Below are positions 57,045 to 64,000 of a stretch of DNA of 64,000 nt, piece by piece (the first letter of the stretch is position 1; every line of letters begins with the position of its first letter). This stretch comes from Ruania alkalisoli (lineage in GTDB: Bacteria > Actinomycetota > Actinomycetes > Actinomycetales > Beutenbergiaceae): assembly GCF_014960965.1 (NCBI RefSeq), contig NZ_CP063169.1, positions 2,203,581 through 2,267,580 of the forward strand. The letters run 5' to 3'. The position numbers were made by a program, and so were the translations under genes. The notes under the pieces are model-generated. The model searched no databases, was not told where the DNA came from, and worked only from the letters and a program-made list of their open reading frames with translations.

Positions 57045-58207
57045 GCCTCTCCCCTCCTGAAGAGCCGGCCCAACAAGGGCCGTACCCCGCTCACCGGGCC
57101 CGGCGTGGGCGTCACCATCGCGTAGACGTCGAGGATCCGCGCCGCCACCTCGTCCCAATCGAAACGCACGACGGCGGAGCGTGCGTGCGCCCGGCGCGCC
57201 CGGCTTTCCGCCGGATCGTCCAGGGCTCGGCAGATCGTCTGCGCCAGCGAGGCAGAGTCTCCCGTGGCGAACAGGAATCCGGAGCCGCCGTCGTCGAGCA
57301 CGCGCCGAAAGGCGTTGAGATCGCTGGCCACGACCGTGGTCCCGGCGCTCATCGCCTCCACCAGCACGATGCCGAAGCTCTCCCCGCCGGTCTGGGGAGC
57401 GACATACACGTCGGCCGAGGCGAGCAGTGAGGCCTTCTCGGCATCGCTGATGCCGCCGAGTCCCTCAACCGCTGCAGCATGGTCACCCATGCCTCGCACT
57501 GCCGCCTCCAGATGGCCTCGTCCTGCCACCAGGAAACGTGCTCCCGGATACCGGGCGCGGACGGCCGCGACCGCGCCGAGCAGAACGGGCAGGCCCTTGC
57601 GCGATTCGTCCAGTCGCCCGAGGAAGGCGATCGTGGGTGCCTGGGCCGTGCCCTGCCATGCCGGCTGCACCGGCGCTTCGGCGAAGGTGCGGGTGTTGAC
57701 CCCGTTGGGAATGATCACCGCGTCACCGCCGAGGTGCTCGACAACGGTGCGACGGGCATCTTCCGAGACGGCGATCCGCGCACTGATCCGTTCCAGACCG
57801 GGGCGTACGAGTGGGTAAGCGAGCTGCATCGCCCGGGAACGCTCCTGCGCGGAGTGGAACGTGGCCACGACGGGCACATCCGCGAGCCGCAGGGAGATCA
57901 GGCCGACCGAGGGTGCGAACGGTTCGTGGATGTGGACCACGTCGAACTCGCCGGCGGCCAGCCACCGGCTCGCCCGAGCTGCGACCACCGGCCCGAACGC
58001 CAGCCGGGCGACTGACCCGTTGTAGCGCACCGGTACGGCGCCGCCCACCGACTCCACATAGGACGGAAGCTCGGTGTCGTCTTCAGCCGGCGCGAGCACC
58101 GAGGTCGGGTGTCCGAGGTCAAGGAGACGCTCGGCCAGATCGCGGATATGGAACTGGACACCGCCCGGGGCGTCGAAGGAGTACGGGCTGACCAGGCCGA
58201 CCCTCAT
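57041..58207 (-). CDS. pimA: Phosphatidylinositol alpha-mannosyltransferase PimA
   Basis: Transfers the first mannose from GDP-mannose to phosphatidylinositol at the cytoplasmic membrane face, starting PIM and lipomannan synthesis. The 388-residue GT4 enzyme (GT-B fold) has GGVQFHIRDLAERLLD at the N-terminus, VHIHEPFAPSVGLISL, ISEDARRTV-like sites (here AVSEDARRTVVEHLGG), GRLDESRKGLPVL, and the donor-site GESFGIVLVEAMSAGTTVVAS. ATG 58207 overlaps the acyltransferase stop by 4 bases. Confidence 0.94.
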   Translation of the reverse strand: MRVGLVSPYSFDAPGGVQFHIRDLAERLLDLGHPTSVLAPAEDDTELPSYVESVGGAVPVRYNGSVARLAFGPVVAARASRWLAAGEFDVVHIHEPFAPSVGLISLRLADVPVVATFHSAQERSRAMQLAYPLVRPGLERISARIAVSEDARRTVVEHLGGDAVIIPNGVNTRTFAEAPVQPAWQGTAQAPTIAFLGRLDESRKGLPVLLGAVAAVRARYPGARFLVAGRGHLEAAVRGMGDHAAAVEGLGGISDAEKASLLASADVYVAPQTGGESFGIVLVEAMSAGTTVVASDLNAFRRVLDDGGSGFLFATGDSASLAQTICRALDDPAESRARRAHARSAVVRFDWDEVAARILDVYAMVTPTPGPVSGVRPLLGRLFRRGEA

Positions 58208-59169
58208 GGTCCCTCCCCCGTCCCACGTCGTCGGGCTGGGTCGAGATCGTCGACAAAGACCTTCTGCAGCATGTGCCAGTCCTCGGGCACCTGGGCGAGG
58301 CGCGCGGCGTAGGCCGCGAACCAGGTGCGCGTGAGCGTGGCGCTGAGCGCTTGCACAGATGCTCCGGCGCGATCTGGCACCGGGGTCTCCTCAAGGAACT
58401 CGATATGAACTCCCCAGCGGCTACGGGCGGCCCGGCGCCGCGCACCACGCAACCGCTCGTAGGAGACGAGGACGGGGACGAGTCGGTGCCCTCGGGCGAG
58501 AGCGAGAGCCGCCGGACCGGGAGCCACGCGCAGTGCCGGACGGCCGGGACCATCGAGCTCGGTCTCGACGCCAGTGGAGGACAAGTCGCGATCGGCCAGC
58601 AGCGGCACCACGCCGGGACGACGCGAGGCCCTGAGCAAGTGGCGGAACACTCCACCACCGCGCTCGTGCGGGACGATCACCATCCCGAGCGACTCGCGGA
58701 ACGCCAAGAACTCCTCGAACAGCTCCTCGGGTTCCAGGCGCTCAGCCACCGTGATCACGGTACCCAGGTGCCGGTTCGCCCATGCGCCGGCGAGGTCCCA
58801 GTTGCCCGCGTGCCCGAGCGCCAGCACGACGGTGCCGCCAGCACGAACCTCATCAGCCACCCACTCGTGCCCCGACGCCCGTACGCGGGCGTCGACCTCG
58901 GTCTCCGTCATCCCCGGGAGCTGGAAGGCCTCGCAGTAGTACCGCATGTACGAGCGCATGCCGCGGCGGGAGAGCCGGCGCAGGGCGCGGCGGGAGAGGC
59001 CAGGAACGAGCCGGTCGAGGTTGCGTTCCAGCTGCCGCACCCCAGGGATGCGCAGAGTGTGCACAGCCACGGCGATGACGTCGAAGAGGGCGCTGGCCAG
59101 CCCCCTCGGCATCCGGGGGACCCACCGCCAAGCGAGTGCGAACAGCCGGGCCGGATCAGTTGCCCTCAT
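58204..59169 (-). CDS. Phosphatidylinositol mannoside acyltransferase
   Basis: Adds a fatty acyl chain to the mannose of PIM (PatA type, LpxL-like fold). The 321-residue protein has the H-x4-D catalytic motif in LALGHAGNWDLAGAWANRHLG, preceded by RGMRSYMRYYCEAFQLPG. It may associate with the membrane without obvious transmembrane helices. ATG 59169 overlaps the pgsA stop by 14 bases; pimA follows. The order pgsA-patA-pimA is the standard actinobacterial PIM cluster. Confidence 0.92.
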   Translation of the reverse strand: MRATDPARLFALAWRWVPRMPRGLASALFDVIAVAVHTLRIPGVRQLERNLDRLVPGLSRRALRRLSRRGMRSYMRYYCEAFQLPGMTETEVDARVRASGHEWVADEVRAGGTVVLALGHAGNWDLAGAWANRHLGTVITVAERLEPEELFEEFLAFRESLGMVIVPHERGGGVFRHLLRASRRPGVVPLLADRDLSSTGVETELDGPGRPALRVAPGPAALALARGHRLVPVLVSYERLRGARRRAARSRWGVHIEFLEETPVPDRAGASVQALSATLTRTWFAAYAARLAQVPEDWHMLQKVFVDDLDPARRRGTGEGP

Positions 59170-59797
59170 CGCCGGCCTCCATCTGCCTGGCCTGACCGCG
59201 AACGGTCAGCACCCGCTGCACGACGGTCACCGCACTAGCCGCGGCCAGGACTCCGAGCGCGAGGACCAGCACGCCATCCGGGGCACCGAGACCGACCGCA
59301 AGAGCCGCCACCAGCGCCACGACGAGGCGATCGGCGCGTTCGGCGATCCCGACCGATGCGCGCATCCCCAGCCCTTCGGCCCGCGCCCGCACATAGGAGA
59401 CGAGCATGCCCGTCACCAGGCAGGCCAGCCCCACCCCCAGCCCTGGCAACTGCCACGCAGCCGGAGCGGACGTCGTCATGTACCACGTGAGGCCGCCGAA
59501 GACCGCGGCGTCCGAGAGGCGGTCCAGCGTGGAGTCCAAGAATGCCCCGAACGCCGACGATCCCCCACGCTCACGAGCCATCAGCCCGTCGACGGAGTCG
59601 GTGAAGGCGAGCACACCGATGATCAAGGCTCCGGCTGCCAGGTGCCCGGTGGGGAAGAGCCACAGTGCGGCCACCGAGACCAGCAGCGTCCCGGTCAGGG
59701 TGACGGCGTCCGGGTGAACACCCGCACGCACGAGCGTGCGCGCCAGCGGGCCGAAGATCGTCGACGTGACCGAGCGGCCACGGTTACCGAGAACCAC
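59156..59797 (-). CDS. pgsA: CDP-alcohol phosphatidyltransferase (phosphatidylinositol phosphate synthase)
   Basis: Joins CDP-diacylglycerol with inositol 1-phosphate, giving the lipid that PimA mannosylates. The 213-residue membrane protein has the CDP-OH motif: Asp67, Asp70-Gly, Ala-Arg75, Gly84, Asp88, Asp92 in DSVDGLMARERGGSS and AFLDSTLD. About six helices. GTG 59797 was preferred because GGGGGAG precedes it at 5 bases; GTG 59803 is the alternative. It overlaps the HIT gene by 14 bases. Confidence 0.93.
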   Translation of the reverse strand: MVLGNRGRSVTSTIFGPLARTLVRAGVHPDAVTLTGTLLVSVAALWLFPTGHLAAGALIIGVLAFTDSVDGLMARERGGSSAFGAFLDSTLDRLSDAAVFGGLTWYMTTSAPAAWQLPGLGVGLACLVTGMLVSYVRARAEGLGMRASVGIAERADRLVVALVAALAVGLGAPDGVLVLALGVLAAASAVTVVQRVLTVRGQARQMEAGDEGN

Positions 59798-60335
59798 TGT
59801 CACTCCCCCACTGCTGGGCCAGTTCACGCCTGGTGTCGGCGAGGAGTTCCGGAACGGCCTTCGCCCGGCCCACGATCGGCAGGAAGTTCGCATCCCCGCG
59901 CCACCGGGGCACGATGTGCTGATGGGCGTGCGCCGCAACACCTGCCCCGGCGACCTCGCCGGCGTTCATGCCGAGGTTGAAGCCGTCCGGCGCCTTCGCG
60001 GCGCGCAGGTGCACCATCGCGGCCTCCGTCAGCTCGATCAGCTCGGCCCGCTCTTGCCGGTTCATCGCCACCAGGTCCGGCACGTGGCGATACGGGCACA
60101 CCAGCAGGTGCCCGGGGTTGTACGGGTACAGGTTCAGCACCACGTAGCAGGTGTGTCCCCGGTGCACGATCAGAGCGGTCTCGTCATCACCCTCGGGTGC
60201 CGCACAGAACGGGCAACCGGGCCCCGGACGGTCGTCCACGGGTTTGGACTCGCCACCGATGTAGGCCATCCGGTGGGGAGTCCACAGTCGGTCGTACCCG
60301 TCCGGGACGCCCGCCATCGATCCGGCTGCCTCCAC
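59784..60335 (-). CDS. HIT-domain protein (Ap4A phosphorylase-like)
   Basis: A 183-residue nucleotide hydrolase or transferase of the HIT superfamily: zinc pair CPFC (41-44) and the triad H-x-H-x-H at His136, His138, His140 (HAHQHIVPRW). Mycobacterial counterpart Rv2613c has diadenosine tetraphosphate phosphorylase activity, so the same is likely. GTG 60335 is 1 base from the thrS stop; ATG 60317 behind GGAGG is an alternative. Its 3' end overlaps pgsA. Confidence 0.9.
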   Translation of the reverse strand: MEAAGSMAGVPDGYDRLWTPHRMAYIGGESKPVDDRPGPGCPFCAAPEGDDETALIVHRGHTCYVVLNLYPYNPGHLLVCPYRHVPDLVAMNRQERAELIELTEAAMVHLRAAKAPDGFNLGMNAGEVAGAGVAAHAHQHIVPRWRGDANFLPIVGRAKAVPELLADTRRELAQQWGSDSGSR

Positions 60336-60336
60336 C

Positions 60337-62352
60337 TCAGACCTGCACGCGGGTGGCGATCGCGTCCTGGATCAGTTCGATCGCCTCAGCTACCGGGACG
60401 CCGTTGCGTTGCGTGCCGTCGCGATAACGGAAGGAGACGGCGCCGGCTTCGGCGTCCTCACCACCGGCGATGAGCACGAATGGCACCTTCTCCTTCGTGG
60501 CGTTGCGGATCTTTTTATTGAATCGGTCGTCGCTGCTGTCCAGCTCGGCGCGCACGCCTGCGGTCCGCAACTGGTCGACGACGCCCCGCAGATAGTCGTC
60601 GAACACCTCGGCCACGGGAACCGCGACCACCTGGACGGGAGCGAGCCACGGGGGGAAGGCCCCCGCATAGTGCTCGGTCAGCACCCCGAAGAAGCGCTCG
60701 ATCGAGCCAAACAGAGCACGGTGGATCATGACGGGCCGTTCCCGGCTGCCGTCGCTGGAGGTGTACTCGAGTTCGAACAGATCCGGCTCGAAGAAGTCCA
60801 GCTGGATGGTCGACAACTGCCAGGTACGGCCGATGGCGTCCTTGGCTTGCACCGAGATCTTCGGCCCGTAGAACGCGGCGCCACCGGGATCTGGCACGAG
60901 GTCGAGTCCGGACGCCTCGGCGACCTCAGCCAGCGTGCGGGTGGCCTCCTCCCAGGTCTCCTCGTCACCGACAGACTTCTCCGGGTTCCGGGTGGACAGC
61001 TCGAGATAGAAGTCGTCCAGACCGTAGTCCTTCAGCAAGTCCAGCACGAAGGTCAGCAGCGACCCGAGCTCCTCGCGCATCTGCTCACGGGAGCAGTAGA
61101 TGTGGGCATCGTCCTGGGTGAAGCCCCGCGCCCGGGTCAGGCCGTGCACCACACCGGACTTCTCGTACCTGTAGACATGCCCGAACTCGAACAGCCGGAG
61201 CGGCAGTTCGCGGTAGGAGCGGCCGCGGGAGCGATAAACGAGATTGTGCATCGGGCAATTCATCGGCTTGAGGTAGTAGTCGTGGCCGGCCTTGATGATC
61301 TGCCCCTCGGCGTCGCGTTCTTCGTCCACGCGCATCGGCGGGTACATCCCGTCGGCATACCACTCGAGGTGCTTGGAGGTCTCGAACAGGTGGCCCTTGG
61401 TGACGTGCGGAGTCGAGACGAAGGAGTACCCGGCCTCCACGTGCCGACGACGGGAGTAGTTCTCCATCTCCATCCGCACCATCGCACCCTTGGGGTGGAA
61501 GACCGGGAGTCCGGAGCCGATCTCTTCCGGGAAGGAGAACAGGTCCAGCTCGGAGCCCAGCTTGCGGTGGTCACGCCGCTCGGCCTCGGCGAGACGTTCC
61601 AGGTGGCTGCGCAGGGCCTCTTTGGTGGGCCAGGCCGTGCCATAGATCCGCTGCAGCTGCGGGTTCTTCTCACTGCCGCGCCAGTAGGCCGCGGCGCTGC
61701 GCATGAGCTGGAACCCGTTGCCGATGATGCGGGTGCTGGGAAGGTGCGGGCCCCGGCAGAGATCCTTCCACGCGACTGACCCGTCGCGGCGGAGGTTGTC
61801 GTACATCGTCAGCTCGCCACTGCCGACCTCCGCGCCGGCTCCTTCGGCTGCCGAGGTGGCATCACCTCCAGCTCCCTTGATCCCGATCAGCTCGAGCTTG
61901 TAGGGCTCCTCGGCGAGCTCCGCCCGGGCCTCGTCCTCGGTGACGACCCGGCGGCGGAAGGTCTGTCCCTCTTTGACGATGCGGGCCATCGCCTTCTGCA
62001 ACGCCTTTAGATCCTCCGGGGTGAAGGGGGTCTCGACGTCGAAGTCGTAGTAGAAGCCGTCGGTGATGGGCGGGCCGATACCCAGGCGCGCGTCCTCATG
62101 CACCTGCTGGACCGCTTGCGCGAGGACATGGGCGCAGGAGTGCCGCAGGATGTCCAGACCGTCGCTGGAGTCCAGACGGACGGCCTCGACGATCTGGCCG
62201 TCGCTCACGTCGCGGTCCAGATCACGCAGCCGCCCGTCCACCCGGACGGCCACGACGTCGCGCTCCTGGCCGAACAGGTCCGTACCCGTCGTGCCCACCG
62301 GGACAGTTCGCGGTGAGTCATCGACGTGGAGGGTGATCTCGGGCACGGGCAC
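60337..62352 (-). CDS. thrS: Threonyl-tRNA synthetase
   Basis: Charges tRNA-Thr. The 671-residue protein has the TGS-like head, an editing domain with [11 protein letters not shown] and the later CRGPHLPST, class II core with [12 protein letters not shown] and [26 protein letters not shown], and a C-terminal anticodon-binding domain. GTG 62352 follows AGGAG. A -10-like TACGAT lies about 45 bases upstream at 62396-62401. It heads thrS-HIT-pgsA-acyltransferase-pimA. Confidence 0.97.
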   Translation of the reverse strand: MPVPEITLHVDDSPRTVPVGTTGTDLFGQERDVVAVRVDGRLRDLDRDVSDGQIVEAVRLDSSDGLDILRHSCAHVLAQAVQQVHEDARLGIGPPITDGFYYDFDVETPFTPEDLKALQKAMARIVKEGQTFRRRVVTEDEARAELAEEPYKLELIGIKGAGGDATSAAEGAGAEVGSGELTMYDNLRRDGSVAWKDLCRGPHLPSTRIIGNGFQLMRSAAAYWRGSEKNPQLQRIYGTAWPTKEALRSHLERLAEAERRDHRKLGSELDLFSFPEEIGSGLPVFHPKGAMVRMEMENYSRRRHVEAGYSFVSTPHVTKGHLFETSKHLEWYADGMYPPMRVDEERDAEGQIIKAGHDYYLKPMNCPMHNLVYRSRGRSYRELPLRLFEFGHVYRYEKSGVVHGLTRARGFTQDDAHIYCSREQMREELGSLLTFVLDLLKDYGLDDFYLELSTRNPEKSVGDEETWEEATRTLAEVAEASGLDLVPDPGGAAFYGPKISVQAKDAIGRTWQLSTIQLDFFEPDLFELEYTSSDGSRERPVMIHRALFGSIERFFGVLTEHYAGAFPPWLAPVQVVAVPVAEVFDDYLRGVVDQLRTAGVRAELDSSDDRFNKKIRNATKEKVPFVLIAGGEDAEAGAVSFRYRDGTQRNGVPVAEAIELIQDAIATRVQV

Positions 62353-62501
62353 TCCTGGCTGTACGAATGCGGACGGGTGACAACGGTCAGCACCGATCGT
62401 ATCGACTACCGGACGCGCAGAAGCACCCGCGCGGCCCCAGGCGCGTCACGAGCGTGAGCGAGGCACGCACGTACCGATCCGCCGGACAGGCACACGTGCA
62501 C

Positions 62502-62533
62502 GAAGAGCCCCGGCTGTGTAGCCGGGGCTCTTC
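62502..62533 (-). terminator. Terminator after the tRNA cluster
   Basis: A perfect 14-base inverted repeat, GAAGAGCCCCGGCT (62502-62515) and AGCCGGGGCTCTTC (62520-62533), loop GTGT, 11 bases after the 3' end of tRNA-Val on the minus strand. No clear T-run follows. It likely separates the tRNA transcript from thrS. Confidence 0.7.
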
Positions 62534-62543
62534 GGTGGAGATC

Positions 62544-62618
62544 TGGTGGGCGATACTGGGTTCGAACCAGTGACCTCTTCCGTGTCAGGGAAGCGCGCTA
62601 CCGCTGCGCCAATCGCCC
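62544..62618 (-). tRNA. tRNA-Val (GAC)
   Basis: A 75-base tRNA including an encoded CCA. Acceptor stem GGGCGAT/ATCGCCC, anticodon loop CTGACAC in CTTCCCTGACACGGAAG, and the T-arm GGTTCGAACC. It is the third and last gene of the Gly-Cys-Val cluster. Confidence 0.95.
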
Positions 62619-62629
62619 CTATGAATGCG

Positions 62630-62700
62630 AGGTGGGTACGGGATTCGAACCCGTGTATACGGCTTTGCAGGCCGCTGCCTCGCCTCTCGGCCAACCCACC
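62630..62700 (-). tRNA. tRNA-Cys (GCA)
   Basis: A 71-base tRNA. Acceptor stem GGTGGGT/ACCCACC, discriminator U (typical of tRNA-Cys), anticodon loop with CTGCAAA, T-arm GGGTTCGAATCCC. No CCA is encoded. It is 11 bases upstream of tRNA-Val. Confidence 0.95.
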
Positions 62701-62748
62701 GGGTGACGACGTGAGACCCGTCGTCTCCTTCGTGGGCCGCCGTCTCCG

Positions 62749-62821
62749 AGCGGATGACGGGACTCGAACCCGCGACCCTCACCTTGGCAAGGTGATGCTC
62801 TACCAACTGAGCCACATCCGC
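62749..62821 (-). tRNA. tRNA-Gly (GCC)
   Basis: A 73-base tRNA. Acceptor stem GCGGATG/CATCCGC, D-arm with CTCAGTTGGTAGAG, anticodon loop CTTGCCAAG, T-arm GGGTTCGAGTCCC, discriminator U. No CCA is encoded. It is the first gene of the cluster, with a promoter at 62864-62893. Confidence 0.95.
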
Positions 62822-62863
62822 ATGCTGCCTCCCGCATCTGGTGCGGTTTGGCGTGCGACAGAG

Positions 62864-62893
62864 ACTTTAACCCACTCGGTCCGTGAGGTCCAA
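62864..62893 (-). promoter_or_regulatory. Promoter of the tRNA-Gly/Cys/Val cluster
   Basis: On the minus strand TTGGAC (62888-62893), 18-base spacer, TAAAGT (62864-62869), 43 bases before tRNA-Gly. Both boxes are close to consensus. It lies back to back with the probable start region of the PabB-like gene. Confidence 0.65.
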
Positions 62894-62908
62894 ATCGGCC
62901 CCGGTGAG

Positions 62909-62914
62909 TAGCGT
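62909..62914 (+). promoter_or_regulatory. Possible -10 box for a leaderless PabB-like transcript
   Basis: TAGCGT on the plus strand, 7 bases before GTG 62922. This is the spacing of actinobacterial leaderless promoters. The -35 region is weak and overlaps the divergent tRNA promoter. Confidence 0.4.
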
Positions 62915-62921
62915 GTGCCGG

Positions 62922-64000
62922 GTGCCACATGACCCCTATCACCCACCCCTGGCCCCATCCCCGGCTGCCGCTGCGGACCGCCCGGGGCGGGCATGGTTCC
63001 GAGGTGCGCACGCGAGGGGGGTCATCGACCAGGCTGACCTGCGAACCGACCCCGACGCGCTGAGCCGGGGCGGATGGTGGGCCGTGGTCGCCGAGTTCGA
63101 CGGCCCCATCCACGCCTGGCGCTTCCGCCACGTCGACACCAGCGACCGGGTGGTCCGTGATGCCGGACGGTGGCGGGGACCGGCACCGTCCGACTGGGCA
63201 TCCTCGCTCGATCAACTCGGCTATATCAGCGCGGTCCAGGATGTACGGGATGCGGTGCGCGAGGGTCTGGTCTATCAGGTGAACGTCTGCCGCGTGCTGT
63301 CGGCGGCGATGCCCCAGCGTGCGGACCCGGCAGCACTGGCCGTGCGGCTCGCCCGTGGCAACCCGGCGCCGTACGCCGCCATGATCGACGTGCCGCCGCT
63401 GGCCGCCGCCGGCGATCCCGGATGCTGGATCGTCAGCGCCTCACCGGAGTTGTCGATCGAGATCTCCGGTGGGCAGATCAGCTCCGGACCGATCAAGGGC
63501 ACGGCGGCCGAAGAATCCGGCCTGCTGGACAAGGACCGGGCCGAGAACGTCATGATCACCGATCTCGTCCGCAACGACCTGCAACGAGTCTGCGCGCCCG
63601 GAACGGTCGCCGTCACCGACCTGCTCCGCGTCGAACGCCACCCTGGCCTGGTGCACCTCGTCTCCCGCGTCCAGGGCCGGTTACGCGGCGACCCCGCGAC
63701 CGATCCTCGCGTGTGGACCGAGATCCTTGGCGCCACCCATCCCCCCGGAAGCGTGTCCGGCGCACCCAAGTCCACGGCCCTGCAGCTGATCGACTCCCTG
63801 GAGCCGGTCGCCCGGGGGCCGTATTGCGGCCAGATCGGCTGGATCGACGCCGACCGGGGGACGGCCCGCCTGGCCGTGGGCATCCGCACGTTCTGGTGGT
63901 CGCAGGAACGGTTGCGGTTCGGCACCGGTGCCGGCATCACGTGGGGTAGCGAGCCGGAGCGCGAGTGGGAGGAGACCGAGCTCAAGGCGTCCCGGCTGAT
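62922..64000 (+). CDS. Chorismate-binding enzyme, PabB-like (3' end outside window)
   Basis: About 359 codons are visible, open to the right edge. It belongs to the anthranilate synthase I / aminodeoxychorismate synthase I family: ASPELSIEIS, SSGPIKGTAAEE, NVMITDLVRNDLQRVCAPG, HLVSRVQG, THPPGSVSGAPKSTALQLI and a C-terminal GAGITWGSEPEREWEETELK. The Lys in PIKGT is typical of PabB rather than TrpE, so 4-amino-4-deoxychorismate synthesis for folate is the likely role. GTG 62922 is proposed on the nearby TAGCGT box; the frame is open further upstream and other GTG codons exist. Confidence 0.85.
   Translation, partial: MPHDPYHPPLAPSPAAAADRPGRAWFRGAHARGVIDQADLRTDPDALSRGGWWAVVAEFDGPIHAWRFRHVDTSDRVVRDAGRWRGPAPSDWASSLDQLGYISAVQDVRDAVREGLVYQVNVCRVLSAAMPQRADPAALAVRLARGNPAPYAAMIDVPPLAAAGDPGCWIVSASPELSIEISGGQISSGPIKGTAAEESGLLDKDRAENVMITDLVRNDLQRVCAPGTVAVTDLLRVERHPGLVHLVSRVQGRLRGDPATDPRVWTEILGATHPPGSVSGAPKSTALQLIDSLEPVARGPYCGQIGWIDADRGTARLAVGIRTFWWSQERLRFGTGAGITWGSEPEREWEETELKASRL

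Noticed and set aside
1-64000. CRISPR arrays, insertion sequences, prophage or rRNA
   Set aside because: No regularly spaced repeats, transposase or integrase motifs, or rRNA-like stretches were found.

Overview
This window is a dense, high-GC chromosomal segment from an actinomycete. It looks like a member of Micrococcales; the genus is inferred, not proven. The evidence is GC-rich third positions, frequent GTG and TTG starts, ATGA/GTGA stop-start overlaps, the actinobacterial integration host factor (mihF), and phosphatidylinositol mannoside genes. Gene order joins three blocks that are separate in Mycobacterium tuberculosis: pyrimidine genes (Rv1379-Rv1390), the shikimate/alaS block (Rv2533-Rv2555) and the hisS-to-thrS block (Rv2580-Rv2614). 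I saw no phage, insertion sequence, CRISPR array or rRNA. Nearly all genes are housekeeping.

Layout. 1-9.5 kb (minus): rpoZ (cut by the window edge), gmk, mihF, then pyrF, carB, carA, pyrC, pyrB and pyrR, read in reverse and linked by short overlaps. The pyrR leader holds a well-matched PyrR-binding hairpin that buries the Shine-Dalgarno sequence. 9.6-13.4 kb (minus): efp and nusB, followed by an accessory pair, a GPH-type sugar/cation transporter and a PLP-dependent decarboxylase/lyase. 13.5-14.6 kb: a SatD-family regulator with a membrane partner, preceded by three evenly spaced palindromes. 14.6-18.6 kb: aroC-aroK-aroB-aroQ and a short prepilin peptidase. 18.8-20.5 kb (plus): a DUF222/HNH protein lying opposite to its neighbours. 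20.5-26.5 kb (minus): DUF948, DUF6167-like, alaS, ruvX, mltG, aroE.

26.6-45.5 kb: rpsD with a long structured leader and a strong terminator; rarA divergent from an MMPL transporter; aspS with a GNAT enzyme; a pair of dynamin-like GTPases; a DEAD-box helicase convergent with hisS; a membrane cyclophilin with a DUF349 protein, convergent with the stringent-response enzyme Rel. 45.6-55.0 kb (minus): yajC-secD-secF-apt, ruvC-ruvA-ruvB, yebC, and pdxS-NUDIX-pdxT. 55.2-62.4 kb (minus): thrS, a HIT protein, pgsA, the PIM acyltransferase, pimA, a small membrane protein and a PrsW-type protease in one run. 62.5-64.0 kb: a tRNA-Gly/Cys/Val cluster, divergent from a PabB-like chorismate-binding enzyme that runs off the end.

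How it works together. The window covers pyrimidine, chorismate and pyridoxal-phosphate synthesis, five genes of tRNA charging or tRNA supply, EF-P, protein export (YajC/SecDF), Holliday-junction processing (RuvABC, RuvX, RarA), (p)ppGpp and purine salvage (rel, apt), and the first steps of PIM synthesis for the cell envelope. The most interesting non-coding signals are the PyrR hairpin, the satD operator array and the rpsD leader. No intergenic gap exceeds about 250 bases.
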